Translations under genes and position numbers: made by a program | Notes under the pieces: generated by a model | Seen by the model: the letters and a program-made list of their open reading frames with translations, nothing else | Told to the model about the DNA's origin: nothing | Databases searched by the model: none | Shown: piece after piece, positions 47,869 through 57,144 of the stretch | Numbering within the stretch: position 1 is the first letter of the stretch | Layout: every line of letters starts with the position of its first letter | Origin: Burkholderiales bacterium Ga0077543 | Lineage (GTDB): Bacteria; Pseudomonadota; Gammaproteobacteria; Burkholderiales; Burkholderiaceae_C | Length of the DNA: 64,000 bases | Assembly (NCBI GenBank): GCA_001464055.1 | Contig: LNET01000100.1 | Coordinates: forward strand, 62,001 to 126,000 | Reading direction: 5' to 3'

Positions 47869-50234
47869 CACGCTGGCCACACCGCGGGGCCGAAGTCGCG
47901 CTGAAGCGCGCGCCAGACGGTCTCGCTGGTCAGCGGCATCTGCACCCGGGCCGCGTCCGCACCCAGCCCGGCGCTGCCCAGGGCGTCGACCACGGCATTG
48001 ACCACCGCCGGCGTGGCGCCGATGGTGCCGAGTTCGCCCACGCCCTTGGCGCCCAGCACGTTCGTCAGGCAGGGCGCGGTTTCGTCGAACACGGTCTTGA
48101 AGTCGCGGAAGCCGTCAGCGCGTGGCAGGGCGTAGTCGGCCAGGCTGGCGCTGAGCAGCTGGCCGCTGTCGGCGTCGTAGGCCACACGTTCGCACAGCGC
48201 CTGGCCGATGCCCTGCACCGCCCCGCCCTCGATCTGCCCGCGTGCGATCAGCGGGCTGATGACGCGGCCGATGTCGTTCACCGACGCATAGGCCACGACA
48301 TCGACCTGCCCGGTGGCCGGGTCGACTTCGACTTCGCAGACATGACAAGCATTGGGCCAGGACGGTGCCGCGGCCCGGGCCTTGCCGGTGACGATGATGG
48401 CCGCGCCAGGCTGGCGGCCGGCCAGCTCGAACAGGTCGATGCCCAGGCCGCTGCCGCCGGCCGTGAAACGCCCGGCGCTGTAGCTCAGGCTGGCCCGGGT
48501 TGCGCCCAGCGCGTCGGCGGCCAGCGACCGCGCCGCGTCCACCGCCGCCAGCGCGGCCACGCGAATCGCCGAACCCCCGGTGAACAGCGAACGCGAACCG
48601 GCGCTGCCGAAGCCGTTGGCGCGGTCGGTGTCGCCCTGCAGGATGCGGATGCAGTCGATGGGCAGCCCCAGCACGTCCACCGCCAGCTGCGCGTAGCTGG
48701 TGGCAATGCCCTGGCCCATGGGCATGGTGGCCGATGTCAGATCGACCCGACCCTGACCGTGCGCGTCGACGGCAATGCGCACCTGCACTTCTTCTTCCAG
48801 CGCATTGCCACCGGTCCATTCCAGGAACGTGGCCACGCTGCGCCCGCGCAGCCGCCCGCGCGCCTGCGAAGCCGCGCGGCGCTGGCCGAAACCCGCCCAG
48901 TCGGCCAGAGCCAGGCCCTGGTCGAGCCGGGCTTCGAAGTCGCCGCTGTCGTAGGTCTGCGCCATCGGATTGCGGTAGGGCAGTTGCTCGGGGCGGATCA
49001 GGTTGCGGCGACGCAGCTCGGCCGGGTCCAGGCCCAGCCGGGCAGCTGCGGCGTCCATCAGCCTTTCGATGATGTAGATGGCCTCGGGCCGGCCTGCGCC
49101 ACGGTAGGCGCCGGTGGCCGCGGTGTGCGTGATCACGGCGCGGATGTGCAGGCTGAGGCTGGGGATGTCGTAGACGCTGGTGCTGACCCAGGGACCCACC
49201 ATCAGCTGGATGGCCACGCCCGGAGCCGTGGGGTAGGCGCCGACATTGGCCAGCGATTCGACCCGCAGCGCCAGCACGCGGCCTCCGGCGTCCAGGGCCA
49301 GTTCGGCCCGGCTGACGACGTCGCGGCCATGCACCGCCGACAGGAAGTCTTCCAGCCGGTCGGCCTGCCACTTCACCGGCCGCTGCAGTTGCAGCGCGGC
49401 GAAGGCCACACACAGGTCCTCCGGGTAGAACGTGGTCTTCATGCCGAAACCGCCGCCGACGTCGCCCACCAGCACGCGGATGCTGTCGGTGGTCTGCCCT
49501 GGCAGGGTGGCGGCCAGGCCAGCGCGCAGGCCGGTGGGCATCTGGCTGGACGCCTGCACCGTCAGCCGGCCGCCGTCCAGCCAGGCCAGCACGGCGCGGG
49601 GCTCCATCGGGCTGGGGGCCAGACGCTGGTTCACCAGGTCCAGCTGCACGCGGTGGGCGGCGCGGGCGAAGGCGGCGGCGGTGGTGGCAGCGTCGCCGTG
49701 ACGGATTTCGGCCAGCACGTTGCCGGGCGCGCCGGGCCAGACCTGGGGGGCGCCGGCCGCCACGGCCTGCACGGCATCTGCCACCGCCCCAAGGGCCTCG
49801 ATGTCGACGGCCACTGCTTCAGCCGCGGCGCGCGCGGCCTCGCGGGTCTCGGCGACGACGGCGGCCACCGCCTCGCCCACGAAACGCACCGTGTCCACCG
49901 CCAGGGCCAGGCGCGGCGGTGGGTTCATCGGCAGCCCGCCGGCCTGGCGGAACCCGGCCGCCGGCGGCAGCGGCTGCACGCCGGCGGCCACGAGATCGGC
50001 CCCGGTGTAGACCGCCAGCACGCCGGGCATGGCCCGGGCGGCGGCCACGTCCACGGCCAGCAGGCGGCCATGGGCCAGCGACGAACGCACGAAGCGCACG
50101 AACACCTGGCCGGCCGGCGCCAGGTCGTCGGTGAAGCGGCCCTGGCCCCGCACCAGGGCCGGGTCCTCGATGCGGCGCACGGCCTGGCCGCTGCCGGAGC
50201 GGCTGGCGCTGAAGGGGGCAACGGGCGCGTTCAC
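47868..50234 (-). CDS. Molybdenum-cofactor-binding large subunit, CoxL form II-like aldehyde/xanthine dehydrogenase
   Basis: 788 residues from GTG 50234, overlapping the iron-sulfur subunit stop (GTGA). It has the xanthine dehydrogenase family cofactor domains: [45 protein letters not shown] (near 375) and [13 protein letters not shown] with the catalytic Glu near the C-terminus. AYRGAGR is the form II signature; true CO dehydrogenase (form I) has AYRCSFR, so oxidation of an aldehyde or heterocycle is more likely than CO. The FAD subunit is not in this operon. Confidence 0.9.
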   Translation of the reverse strand: MNAPVAPFSASRSGSGQAVRRIEDPALVRGQGRFTDDLAPAGQVFVRFVRSSLAHGRLLAVDVAAARAMPGVLAVYTGADLVAAGVQPLPPAAGFRQAGGLPMNPPPRLALAVDTVRFVGEAVAAVVAETREAARAAAEAVAVDIEALGAVADAVQAVAAGAPQVWPGAPGNVLAEIRHGDAATTAAAFARAAHRVQLDLVNQRLAPSPMEPRAVLAWLDGGRLTVQASSQMPTGLRAGLAATLPGQTTDSIRVLVGDVGGGFGMKTTFYPEDLCVAFAALQLQRPVKWQADRLEDFLSAVHGRDVVSRAELALDAGGRVLALRVESLANVGAYPTAPGVAIQLMVGPWVSTSVYDIPSLSLHIRAVITHTAATGAYRGAGRPEAIYIIERLMDAAAARLGLDPAELRRRNLIRPEQLPYRNPMAQTYDSGDFEARLDQGLALADWAGFGQRRAASQARGRLRGRSVATFLEWTGGNALEEEVQVRIAVDAHGQGRVDLTSATMPMGQGIATSYAQLAVDVLGLPIDCIRILQGDTDRANGFGSAGSRSLFTGGSAIRVAALAAVDAARSLAADALGATRASLSYSAGRFTAGGSGLGIDLFELAGRQPGAAIIVTGKARAAAPSWPNACHVCEVEVDPATGQVDVVAYASVNDIGRVISPLIARGQIEGGAVQGIGQALCERVAYDADSGQLLSASLADYALPRADGFRDFKTVFDETAPCLTNVLGAKGVGELGTIGATPAVVNAVVDALGSAGLGADAARVQMPLTSETVWRALQRDFGPAVWPA

Positions 50235-50710
50235 GCCCGCTCCCCCGCCATCGCCTGCGCCGCCGCCTGGACCGCCTTGACGATGTTCACATAACCCGTG
50301 CAGCGGCACAGGTTGCCTTCGAGCGCGTGCACGATCTCGGCCTCGGTGGGCTGCGGCCGCTGCTGCAGCAGGCAGGTGGCCGCCATCACCATGCCCGGGG
50401 TGCAGAAGCCGCATTGCAGGCCATGGCAGGCGACGAAGGCCTCCTGCACCGGATGCAGGCTGCCGTCGGCGCGCGCCAGGCCTTCGATGGTGGTGACGCT
50501 GCGGCCGGCGGCCTGCACCGCCAGCAGGCTGCAGGCCTTCACGCTCTGGCCGTCCAGCAGCACCGTGCAGCAGCCGCATTGGGCGGTGTCGCAGCCCTGG
50601 TGGGTGCCGGTCAGGCCCAGCGGGCCGCGCAGCAGGTCGACCAGCAGGGTGGCCGCCTCGGTGTCCACGGCCGTGGTTCGGCCGTTCAGGGTGATCTGGA
50701 ACTGGGGCAT
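50231..50710 (-). CDS. 2Fe-2S small subunit of the molybdenum hydroxylase (CoxS-like)
   Basis: 159 residues. The plant-ferredoxin-type cluster is in [20 protein letters not shown] with a fourth Cys in VKACSLL. The second, all-helical 2Fe-2S domain has [10 protein letters not shown] and CRCTGY. This is the classic small chain passing electrons from molybdopterin to FAD. It is the promoter-proximal gene of the minus-strand operon coxS-coxL-DUF6352-modA, all joined by 1- to 4-base overlaps. Confidence 0.94.
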   Translation of the reverse strand: MPQFQITLNGRTTAVDTEAATLLVDLLRGPLGLTGTHQGCDTAQCGCCTVLLDGQSVKACSLLAVQAAGRSVTTIEGLARADGSLHPVQEAFVACHGLQCGFCTPGMVMAATCLLQQRPQPTEAEIVHALEGNLCRCTGYVNIVKAVQAAAQAMAGERA

Positions 50711-50773
50711 GGCAGGCGGCGGCGGATGGATGCAGGAAGAAGGGCGGCAGACTGCAGCACGGCGGCTGCGTCG

Positions 50774-51925
50774 CTAGACGGCGCAGCTGCGAAAGCCGCA
50801 GAAGGCGTGATCATGCCCCGGTGGCGCAAAGCGACGCGCGTGGGGGTGATGGCGCCGCCGCCGCGTCGCAAACGACGCCCCCGAGAGCACCGCCTGGCTG
50901 CCGGCCGGCGGCGGCAGGTCGACACAGCCGGCCGGTGCCGGGCCGGCGCCCGGCCAGGCGCGTGCGCTGCCAGCCACCCATTCGAAGACGTCGCCCCAGA
51001 CGAAGCCGCGCGAAGCCGCCGTGGCGGCGGCAATCACCCACTCGGGTTCGGTGGGCAGGCGGCGGCCGGCCCAGCGGCACCAGGCCTGGGCTTCGAAGCG
51101 GCTGACATGCATGACCGCCTGGCCCGGTGCGGCCCGCTGCAAGCCGGCGCCACCGACCTGGCCGCGCTGCACGAGCACGCCGCCCAGCAGCTGCGCCACA
51201 TGGCGTGGCGCGCGGCGGGCACCGGCCTCTTCAGCGGCGCTGCCGCGCACATCGGCCCGGGCCTGCAGCCACTGCCAGCCGGCTTCGCCCCAGAGTTCGG
51301 GCCGGTCGTAGCCGCCGTCGGCGGCGAACTCGCTGTATTGCTGCCAGTTCACCGGCTGGGCGTCGATCTCGAACTCGGGCACGGCCGCTTCTTCCCGCCC
51401 CCATTCATTGAAGGGCACGCCGGGTTCGCCAGTGCCTGCACCCATCTGCCAGCGCGTGGCCGGCAGCCACAGCGGCGGGCGCTGGCCGCGCGCCGGCGGT
51501 GCGCCGCGCTGCAGCAGCACGGCCAGGTGTTCGCCCAGCCGGTCTTCGTGCAGCAGGGCCTGGTGGGCACGCGCCACCCGCTCGGCGGCATCCAGGCTGC
51601 CGCCCGGGCCGTCCAGCTGCTCCAGCGCGGCTTCCAGGGTCTCGGCCATCCAGGCCTGGGCCTCGGCGCCATCCAGCCCGGCTTCCGAGGAAGGCCTGTG
51701 CAGCAGCCAGCGCTCCTGGAAGGCCGCGCTGCGCAGGGCACCCTGCCAGGCCAGCGCACGCAGCCCTGGCGGCACGCCGGGGGCCTCGAACCCCGCCAGC
51801 GCGTGCAACAGGTGGTTGCGCGCGTCCAGCAGCGCCAGCGACAGCCAGCCCGGGCCGGCGGTGCGTGCGGCCAGGGCGTCGTCCAGTGGCCCGGCGGCCT
51901 GCGGCAGGGCCCGGGCGGGTGTCAC
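50774..51925 (-). CDS. SUMF1/EgtB/PvdO-family (FGE-sulfatase domain) protein
   Basis: 383 residues from GTG 51925, overlapping the stop of the NarL-type regulator. The N-terminal half is helical with a His-rich segment (AHQALLHEDRLGEH, near 124-137) reminiscent of the DinB-like iron site of EgtB enzymes. The C-terminal half is an FGE-sulfatase domain: FEIDAQPVNWQQYSEF, VSRFEAQAWCRWAGRRLPTEPEWVIAA, FVWGDVFEWVAGSA and CGFRSC. Relatives are non-heme iron sulfoxide synthases or formylglycine-type enzymes. No egtD-like methyltransferase is next to it. Confidence 0.8.
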   Translation of the reverse strand: MTPARALPQAAGPLDDALAARTAGPGWLSLALLDARNHLLHALAGFEAPGVPPGLRALAWQGALRSAAFQERWLLHRPSSEAGLDGAEAQAWMAETLEAALEQLDGPGGSLDAAERVARAHQALLHEDRLGEHLAVLLQRGAPPARGQRPPLWLPATRWQMGAGTGEPGVPFNEWGREEAAVPEFEIDAQPVNWQQYSEFAADGGYDRPELWGEAGWQWLQARADVRGSAAEEAGARRAPRHVAQLLGGVLVQRGQVGGAGLQRAAPGQAVMHVSRFEAQAWCRWAGRRLPTEPEWVIAAATAASRGFVWGDVFEWVAGSARAWPGAGPAPAGCVDLPPPAGSQAVLSGASFATRRRRHHPHARRFAPPGHDHAFCGFRSCAV

Positions 51926-52581
51926 TGCCCGACCAGCCCGTTGCGGATGGCGTAGACCGTGAGCTCGGCGTTGTTCGCCAGCCCCAGCTTCTCGAGCACC
52001 CGCGACCGGTAGACCGACACCGTCTTCGGGCTGAGCGTCAGCGCCTCGGCAATGTCGGCCAGGCGCTTGCCGCTGGCAATCAGCACCAGGGTCTGGAGTT
52101 CACGGTCGCTCAGCGTGTTGTGGGCGTTCTCGTGGGTTGGCGCGGTCAGGCTTTCGACCAGCATCTGCGCGATCTCTGGCGTGACGTACTTGCGACCCTG
52201 GGCCACGGTGCGCACCGCCTGCACGATGGTTTGCGGGTCGCCACCCTTGTTCACGTAGCCGTAGGCCCCGGCGCGCAGCGCCCGGATGGCGTACTGGTCT
52301 TCCGGGTACATGCTGACCACCAGCACCTTCACCGTGCTGCCCTCGTCCTTCAAGGCATGCAGCACGTCCAGGCCGCTGCGCCCGGGCAGGTTGATGTCCA
52401 GCACCAGCACGTCGCAGGGGCCCGGGCGCGGGTTGTCGGCCTGCAGCTGGCGCATCAGCGAGCGCAGTTCGCCGTAGTCGCCGGCTTCGCCGACTACCTT
52501 CATGTCGGGTGCGTCCGACAGGGTGTCGCGGATGCCGCGGCGGATCAACGCGTGGTCGTCGCAGAGGATGACTTCGATCAT
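51922..52581 (-). CDS. NarL/FixJ-family response regulator
   Basis: 219 residues. Receiver: LCDDHALIRRG, phospho-acceptor Asp62 in VLVLDINLPGRSG, Lys in GYVNKGG. LuxR-type helix-turn-helix: LSDRELQTLVLIASGKRLADIAEALTLSPKTVSVYRSRVLEKLG. It lies between the REC-histidine kinase upstream (46-base gap) and the FGE/EgtB-like gene downstream (4-base overlap), so all three probably share a transcript. Confidence 0.92.
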   Translation of the reverse strand: MIEVILCDDHALIRRGIRDTLSDAPDMKVVGEAGDYGELRSLMRQLQADNPRPGPCDVLVLDINLPGRSGLDVLHALKDEGSTVKVLVVSMYPEDQYAIRALRAGAYGYVNKGGDPQTIVQAVRTVAQGRKYVTPEIAQMLVESLTAPTHENAHNTLSDRELQTLVLIASGKRLADIAEALTLSPKTVSVYRSRVLEKLGLANNAELTVYAIRNGLVGQ

Positions 52582-52627
52582 GGCGGCGGGGCGTCTCCGG
52601 GTGGGGCTGGGTGGCAGCGCATGCGCT

Positions 52628-53878
52628 TCAGTAGCGGGTCGCCCAGGCCTCGGCCTCGGCGTCTTGCGGCTGTGGCGGCAGGGAAGGGTCGGCAGGCGGC
52701 AGGCCGGCGTCGGGGCCGGCCAGGGGCACCGACAGGATCAGCGTCGTGCCGGCAGGCCCGCTGCTCAGTTCAACCCAGCCACCGACCGTGGACGCCCTTT
52801 CGTGCAGGCCGCGGATGCCGAAGCTTCGCACCTTGGCCAGCGCGTCGCGCGTCAGGCCGCGGCCGTTGTCGCTGACTTCCAGGCTGAGCACGCCAGCGCT
52901 GGCCGACACATCGACCACGACCTGGCTGGCCTGCGCATGCTTGCTGACGTTAGTAAGTGCTTCCTGCGCTGTGCGGTAAGCCACCAGGGCCACGCCCGGC
53001 GGCAGGGCGCGCCGCACGCCGTCTGGCGCGGGCCGCATGGTGGCGGCCACGCGCAGTTCGCAGGCGATGCTGGTGCGCTTCTCGAAAGCGCTGCACATCC
53101 ACTGCAATGCCGCCACCAGGCCTTGCTCCAGGATCGCCGGGCGCAAGTTCTGCATGATGCGCTGGCTGGCGTCGATGGCATGCGTCACCAGTTCCAGGGC
53201 GCTGTGCAGGCGGGCCGGCAGTTCCACTGGCAAACCGGTGGCTGCGGCGGTGTTGCGCCTGATCCAGTCCAGTTCGAACTTCAGCGCGGTCAGGGAACCG
53301 CCGACATCGTCGTGAATTTCCCGCGAAATGGCATGCCTCTCGGCCTCGACGCTGGTTTGCAGGTGCTGCGCCAGCTCCGACAGGCGCGCCCGCGAGACCT
53401 GCAGTTCGCGGTCGGCGGCGCGGCGGGCGCGCTGGCTGTCGGCAGCGGCGATGGCGTGTTCCATGGCCGGGGCCAGGCGCGCCAGGTTGTTCTTCAGCAG
53501 GTAGTCGCTGGCGCCATTGCGCATGGCCTCGACCGCGGTGTCTTCGCCGATCTGCCCTGAGACCAGGATGAACGGTGGCAGATCGCCAGGCGTGCCGTCT
53601 GCCGCGCAGTGCCGGCGCAGGATTTGCAAGGCGTCGACGCCGGTGAAGCCAGGCAGGTGGTAGTCGGACAGCACCACGTCCCAGGGCTGGGCCAGCGCCG
53701 CCTCGAATTCCTGCCGAGACTCGATGCGCACGGCCTGCACCGCCATGCCCGCCCGCCGCAGATGTGCCAGCGCCAGCGCGTGGTCGGGTTCGGAGTCTTC
53801 CAGGTGGAGCACGCGCACCAGCCGGGGTGGCCGGTCCGGCGGGCTGGCAGGAAATGGGGCTGCGGCGTCGCCAGTCAT
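52628..53878 (-). CDS. Receiver-histidine kinase hybrid (REC + HisKA_3)
   Basis: 416 residues from ATG 53878. An N-terminal receiver domain (LHLEDSEPDHALA; Asp72 in VVLSDYHLPGF) precedes a short coiled coil and a HisKA_3 kinase with ISREIHDDVGGSLTALK (His189), QEALTNVSKHA and DNGRGL. No membrane helix is present, so it is cytoplasmic and probably receives phosphate or a signal from another kinase. Together with the downstream NarL-type regulator it would form a relay. Confidence 0.88.
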   Translation of the reverse strand: MTGDAAAPFPASPPDRPPRLVRVLHLEDSEPDHALALAHLRRAGMAVQAVRIESRQEFEAALAQPWDVVLSDYHLPGFTGVDALQILRRHCAADGTPGDLPPFILVSGQIGEDTAVEAMRNGASDYLLKNNLARLAPAMEHAIAAADSQRARRAADRELQVSRARLSELAQHLQTSVEAERHAISREIHDDVGGSLTALKFELDWIRRNTAAATGLPVELPARLHSALELVTHAIDASQRIMQNLRPAILEQGLVAALQWMCSAFEKRTSIACELRVAATMRPAPDGVRRALPPGVALVAYRTAQEALTNVSKHAQASQVVVDVSASAGVLSLEVSDNGRGLTRDALAKVRSFGIRGLHERASTVGGWVELSSGPAGTTLILSVPLAGPDAGLPPADPSLPPQPQDAEAEAWATRY

Positions 53879-53924
53879 GCCCGGCAGTATGACAAGCCGA
53901 CCGCCACACTCGCCGGACGGCATG

Positions 53925-53950
53925 CAAAAAGCGGTCGCTTTCGCCGCATC
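53925..53950 (+). promoter_or_regulatory. Possible sigma-28-type promoter ahead of the chemotaxis cluster
   Basis: CAAA (53925-53928), 14 bases, then GCCGCATC (53943-53950), compared with the flagellar consensus TAAA-N15-GCCGATAA. The spacing is one base short and the -10 box is imperfect, so this is only a candidate for transcription of the cheZ-like/cheY/cheA genes starting at 54061. Confidence 0.25.
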
Positions 53951-54060
53951 TTTCCCTCAATGAATGCCGGGTGCCTGCCGAAAATGGGCTGACACACCAG
54001 TTGCGGGCGTGTTCCGGACCGGCCTGTCGCCGGCCGCCACGCCCCACCACAGGAGCCCCG

Positions 54061-54522
54061 ATGCTCGTTCAGGAAGCACCGACGCAGCCGCCGGAACCCG
54101 GCATGCCGCTGGCCGCCGCGGCCGATTTGCAAGACCACCTGATGGTGGCCAGCAACGACCTCGAACGCCTGCAGAGACTGCTGGACGACGCCAGCCAGGC
54201 CCTGATGGGTCATTTCACGGACGCCACCGCGCACCTGGAAGCCGCACTGCGTGAACTGGAGGGCGCCCACAGCGCCCACCCGCAAACCCTGGCAGATGCG
54301 CGTCAAACCCTGGGCGGAGCGATCACCGCTCTCCAGTTCCAGGACATGGCCAGCCAGCTGATCGCTCACACCACGCGGCGCCTGCGCAACTGCGCCGACC
54401 GCCTGGCGAACGAGGCCTTCGCGGGCGACGAAGACGGCGAGGCCGTTGTCGAAGCCCTGCCGCTGCGCCCCAACCCGGTCACCCAGGACGAGATGGACGC
54501 CGGTTCCGTCGACCTGTTCTGA
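54061..54522 (+). CDS. Compact CheZ-like chemotaxis phosphatase candidate
   Basis: 153 residues from ATG 54061, with AGGAG upstream. It is mostly helical, as expected for a long helical hairpin (DLQDHLMVASNDLERLQRLLDDASQALMGHF...). ALQFQDMASQLI (90-101) matches the CheZ catalytic segment DFQDLTGQ; Asp95 and Gln99 keep the D-x3-Q spacing of CheZ Asp143/Gln147. The C-terminus ends DEMDAGSVDLF after a flexible stretch, resembling the CheY-binding tail of CheZ. It is directly upstream of cheY. E. coli CheZ is longer (214 residues). An unrelated helical chemotaxis protein is possible. Confidence 0.55.
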   Translation: MLVQEAPTQPPEPGMPLAAAADLQDHLMVASNDLERLQRLLDDASQALMGHFTDATAHLEAALRELEGAHSAHPQTLADARQTLGGAITALQFQDMASQLIAHTTRRLRNCADRLANEAFAGDEDGEAVVEALPLRPNPVTQDEMDAGSVDLF

Positions 54523-54577
54523 CCCGCCCGCCCGAATTCGCCACTGACCCGCTTACTGCCCCAGAAAGAACATCGCC

Positions 54578-54940
54578 ATGCACTCGATCCTTGCCGTTGA
54601 CGACAGCGCCTCCATGCGCCAGATGGTCTCCTTCACGCTGAAGAACGCCGGCTTCAACGTCGTCGAAGCCGTGGACGGCCAGGATGCGTACGAGAAAGCC
54701 AACAGCCGCGACTTCAACCTGGTGCTGACCGACCAGAACATGCCACGCATGGACGGCATCAGCCTGACCAAGAAGCTGCGCGAGAACCCCAAGTTCAAGT
54801 CGACGCCGATCCTGATCCTGACCACCGAAAGCTCCGACCAGATGAAGCAGGCCGGCCGCGCCGCGGGCGCCACCGGCTGGCTGGTGAAGCCTTTCGACCC
54901 CGCCAAGCTGGTGGAAGTGATCGGCAAGGTCATCCGCTGA
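54578..54940 (+). CDS. cheY: Chemotaxis response regulator CheY
   Basis: 120 residues, a single receiver domain. Acidic pocket D8/D9, phospho-acceptor Asp52 (LVLTDQNMPRMDG), switch Thr in ILTTES (82-83) and Lys104 in LVKPF. The position of E. coli CheY Tyr106 is Trp101 here. It carries the signal from CheA to the flagellar motor or to another output. Spacing to the CheZ-like gene is 55 bases and to cheA 28 bases. Confidence 0.93.
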   Translation: MHSILAVDDSASMRQMVSFTLKNAGFNVVEAVDGQDAYEKANSRDFNLVLTDQNMPRMDGISLTKKLRENPKFKSTPILILTTESSDQMKQAGRAAGATGWLVKPFDPAKLVEVIGKVIR

Positions 54941-54968
54941 ACCCCCAAGAGAACACAAGAGGCCCGCG

Positions 54969-57122
54969 ATGGCAGACATGAACACCGAAGCCGCCAACCA
55001 GGCGGCCGGCATCGACCTGAGCCAGTTCTTCCAGGTCTTCTTCGAGGAAGCAGGCGAGAACCTCGAGACCATGGAGCAGATGCTCCTGAACCTGGACATC
55101 GACAGCGCCGACGAGGAAGAGCTCAACGCCATCTTCCGCTGCGCCCACTCGGTCAAGGGTGGCGCCGCCACGTTCGGCTTCAACGACGTGGCCGAGCTCA
55201 CCCACCAGATGGAAACGCTGCTGGACAAGCTGCGCCGACGCGAGCTGACACCGACCACGGCCATGGTCGACGTGCTGCTGGCCAGCGGTGATGCGCTCAA
55301 GGCCCAGCTCGCCCGCCACCAGGGCAATGGCGCAGACGCCATCGACACCAGCGAGCTGCTGAACACCATCCGCGCCCAGGTCGAAGGGCGTGCCCCGGCC
55401 TCAGTGGCCCCGGCCGCACCGGCTCGGCCTGCGGCTGCGCCCGCAGCTGCGCCCGCAGCTGCACCGGCCGCCCCCGAGGCACCCGCCCTGCCCAAGGGCG
55501 CGCGGCTGCTGGAACTGACTGTCGGCCCGCTGTCCGACCCCGCTCTGGCCGACAACCTGGTCGACCTGTTCAAGGAAATCACCGACCTGGGCACGATCGA
55601 ACCGCTGGACGCCGGCCGCCCGGCCGACGGCATGCGCCGCTTCAAGGTGGTCACCTCGTCCAGCGACAACGACCTGCTGGACCTGTTCACCTTCCACGTG
55701 GCGCGTGAACACGTGCAGCTGCAGCCGCTGACCGCAGGCTACGGCTTCCACGAAGGCGCCCCGGGTGCGCCCGCAAAAGCGGCCACGGCGGCACCGGCCG
55801 CCGACCCGGGCTACGGTTTCTTCGACGACGCCCCAGGCGCCCCGAACGGCGCACCCGCCGCCGAGGCCGCTGCGGCCAAGCCGGCCACGGCCGAGGCTGC
55901 ACCGGCACGCGCCGCCGCCCCCCGCGCCGAAAAGCCCGCCGGCGCTGCAGCAGCCCCCGAGTCGAGCACGCTGCGCGTGTCGGTGGAAAAGGTCGACCAG
56001 CTCATCAACCTGGTCGGCGAACTCGTCATCACCCAGGCCATGCTGTCGCAGAACGGCAAGGGCATCGACGCCGCGCTGTACCAGCAGCTGGCCAGTGGCC
56101 TGGCCGACCTGGAGCGCAACACCCGCGACCTGCAGGAAGCGGTGATGTCGATCCGGATGATTCCGATGTCGCTGGTGTTCAACCGCTTCCCGCGCATGCT
56201 GCGCGACCTGGCCACCAAGCTGGGCAAGAAGGTGGAACTGGTGCAGGTGGGCGAGGCCACCGAACTGGACAAGGGCCTGGTCGAGAAGATCACCGACCCG
56301 CTGACCCACCTGGTGCGCAACAGCTGCGACCACGGCATCGAGATGCCGGCCGAACGCGTGGCCAAGGGCAAGCCCGAGACCGGCACCATTACGCTGATCG
56401 CCAGCCACCAGGGCGGCAGCATCGTCATCGAGGTGCGCGACGACGGCAAGGGCCTGAACCGGGCCAAGCTGCTGGCCAAGGCCCGCGAGCGCGGCATCGA
56501 GGCACCCGACACCCTGTCCGACAGCGAGGTCTACGGCCTGATCTTCGCGCCAGGCTTCAGCACCGCCGAGGTCGTCACCGACGTCAGCGGCCGCGGTGTC
56601 GGCATGGACGTGGTGAAGAAGAACATCACCGCCCTGGGCGGCACGGTGGAGATCGACAGCGCCGAAGGCTACGGCATGACGGTGCGCGTGCGCCTGCCGC
56701 TGACCCTGGCCATCATGGACGGCATGAGCGTGGGCGTGGGCGAAGAGGTCTACATCCTGCCGCTGTCCAGCGTGGTCGAGTCGTTCCAGGTGCAGCCAGG
56801 CATGGTCAAGACCATCGGCGGCACCGGCCGCGTCGTAGACGTGCGCGACGAATACATGCCGGTGGTCGACCTGGAGCAGGTCTTCGGCGTACCGCGCTTC
56901 GACTTCGACAAGACCACCAACATCATGGTCGTGGTGGAAGCCGAGGGTGGCCGCGTGGCCCTGCTGGTGGACGAATTGCTCGGGCAGCAGCAGGTGGTTG
57001 TGAAGAACCTGGAGAGCAACTACCGCAAGGTGCCCGACATCTCGGGCGCCACCATCATGGGCGACGGCCGCGTGGCCCTGATCCTGGACATCGGCTCGCT
57101 CATCCGCCAGTCGCGGCACTGA
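54969..57122 (+). CDS. cheA: Chemotaxis histidine kinase CheA
   Basis: 717 residues. P1 HPt domain with phospho-acceptor His60 (RCAHSVKGGAATFGF), an Ala/Pro-rich linker, a region around 165-245 that looks P2-like, a second linker with two GYGFxxxAPGAP copies, P3 dimerisation (STLRVSVEKVDQLINLVGELVI), P4 kinase with HLVRNSCDHGIE (N), VRDDGKGL (G1) and DVSGRGVGMDVV (G2), and a P5 CheW-like domain to the end (DIGSLIRQSRH). It phosphorylates CheY under control of receptor-CheW arrays. Confidence 0.95.
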   Translation: MADMNTEAANQAAGIDLSQFFQVFFEEAGENLETMEQMLLNLDIDSADEEELNAIFRCAHSVKGGAATFGFNDVAELTHQMETLLDKLRRRELTPTTAMVDVLLASGDALKAQLARHQGNGADAIDTSELLNTIRAQVEGRAPASVAPAAPARPAAAPAAAPAAAPAAPEAPALPKGARLLELTVGPLSDPALADNLVDLFKEITDLGTIEPLDAGRPADGMRRFKVVTSSSDNDLLDLFTFHVAREHVQLQPLTAGYGFHEGAPGAPAKAATAAPAADPGYGFFDDAPGAPNGAPAAEAAAAKPATAEAAPARAAAPRAEKPAGAAAAPESSTLRVSVEKVDQLINLVGELVITQAMLSQNGKGIDAALYQQLASGLADLERNTRDLQEAVMSIRMIPMSLVFNRFPRMLRDLATKLGKKVELVQVGEATELDKGLVEKITDPLTHLVRNSCDHGIEMPAERVAKGKPETGTITLIASHQGGSIVIEVRDDGKGLNRAKLLAKARERGIEAPDTLSDSEVYGLIFAPGFSTAEVVTDVSGRGVGMDVVKKNITALGGTVEIDSAEGYGMTVRVRLPLTLAIMDGMSVGVGEEVYILPLSSVVESFQVQPGMVKTIGGTGRVVDVRDEYMPVVDLEQVFGVPRFDFDKTTNIMVVVEAEGGRVALLVDELLGQQQVVVKNLESNYRKVPDISGATIMGDGRVALILDIGSLIRQSRH

Positions 57123-57144
57123 GCCCTGACATGGAGCAGGCAAC

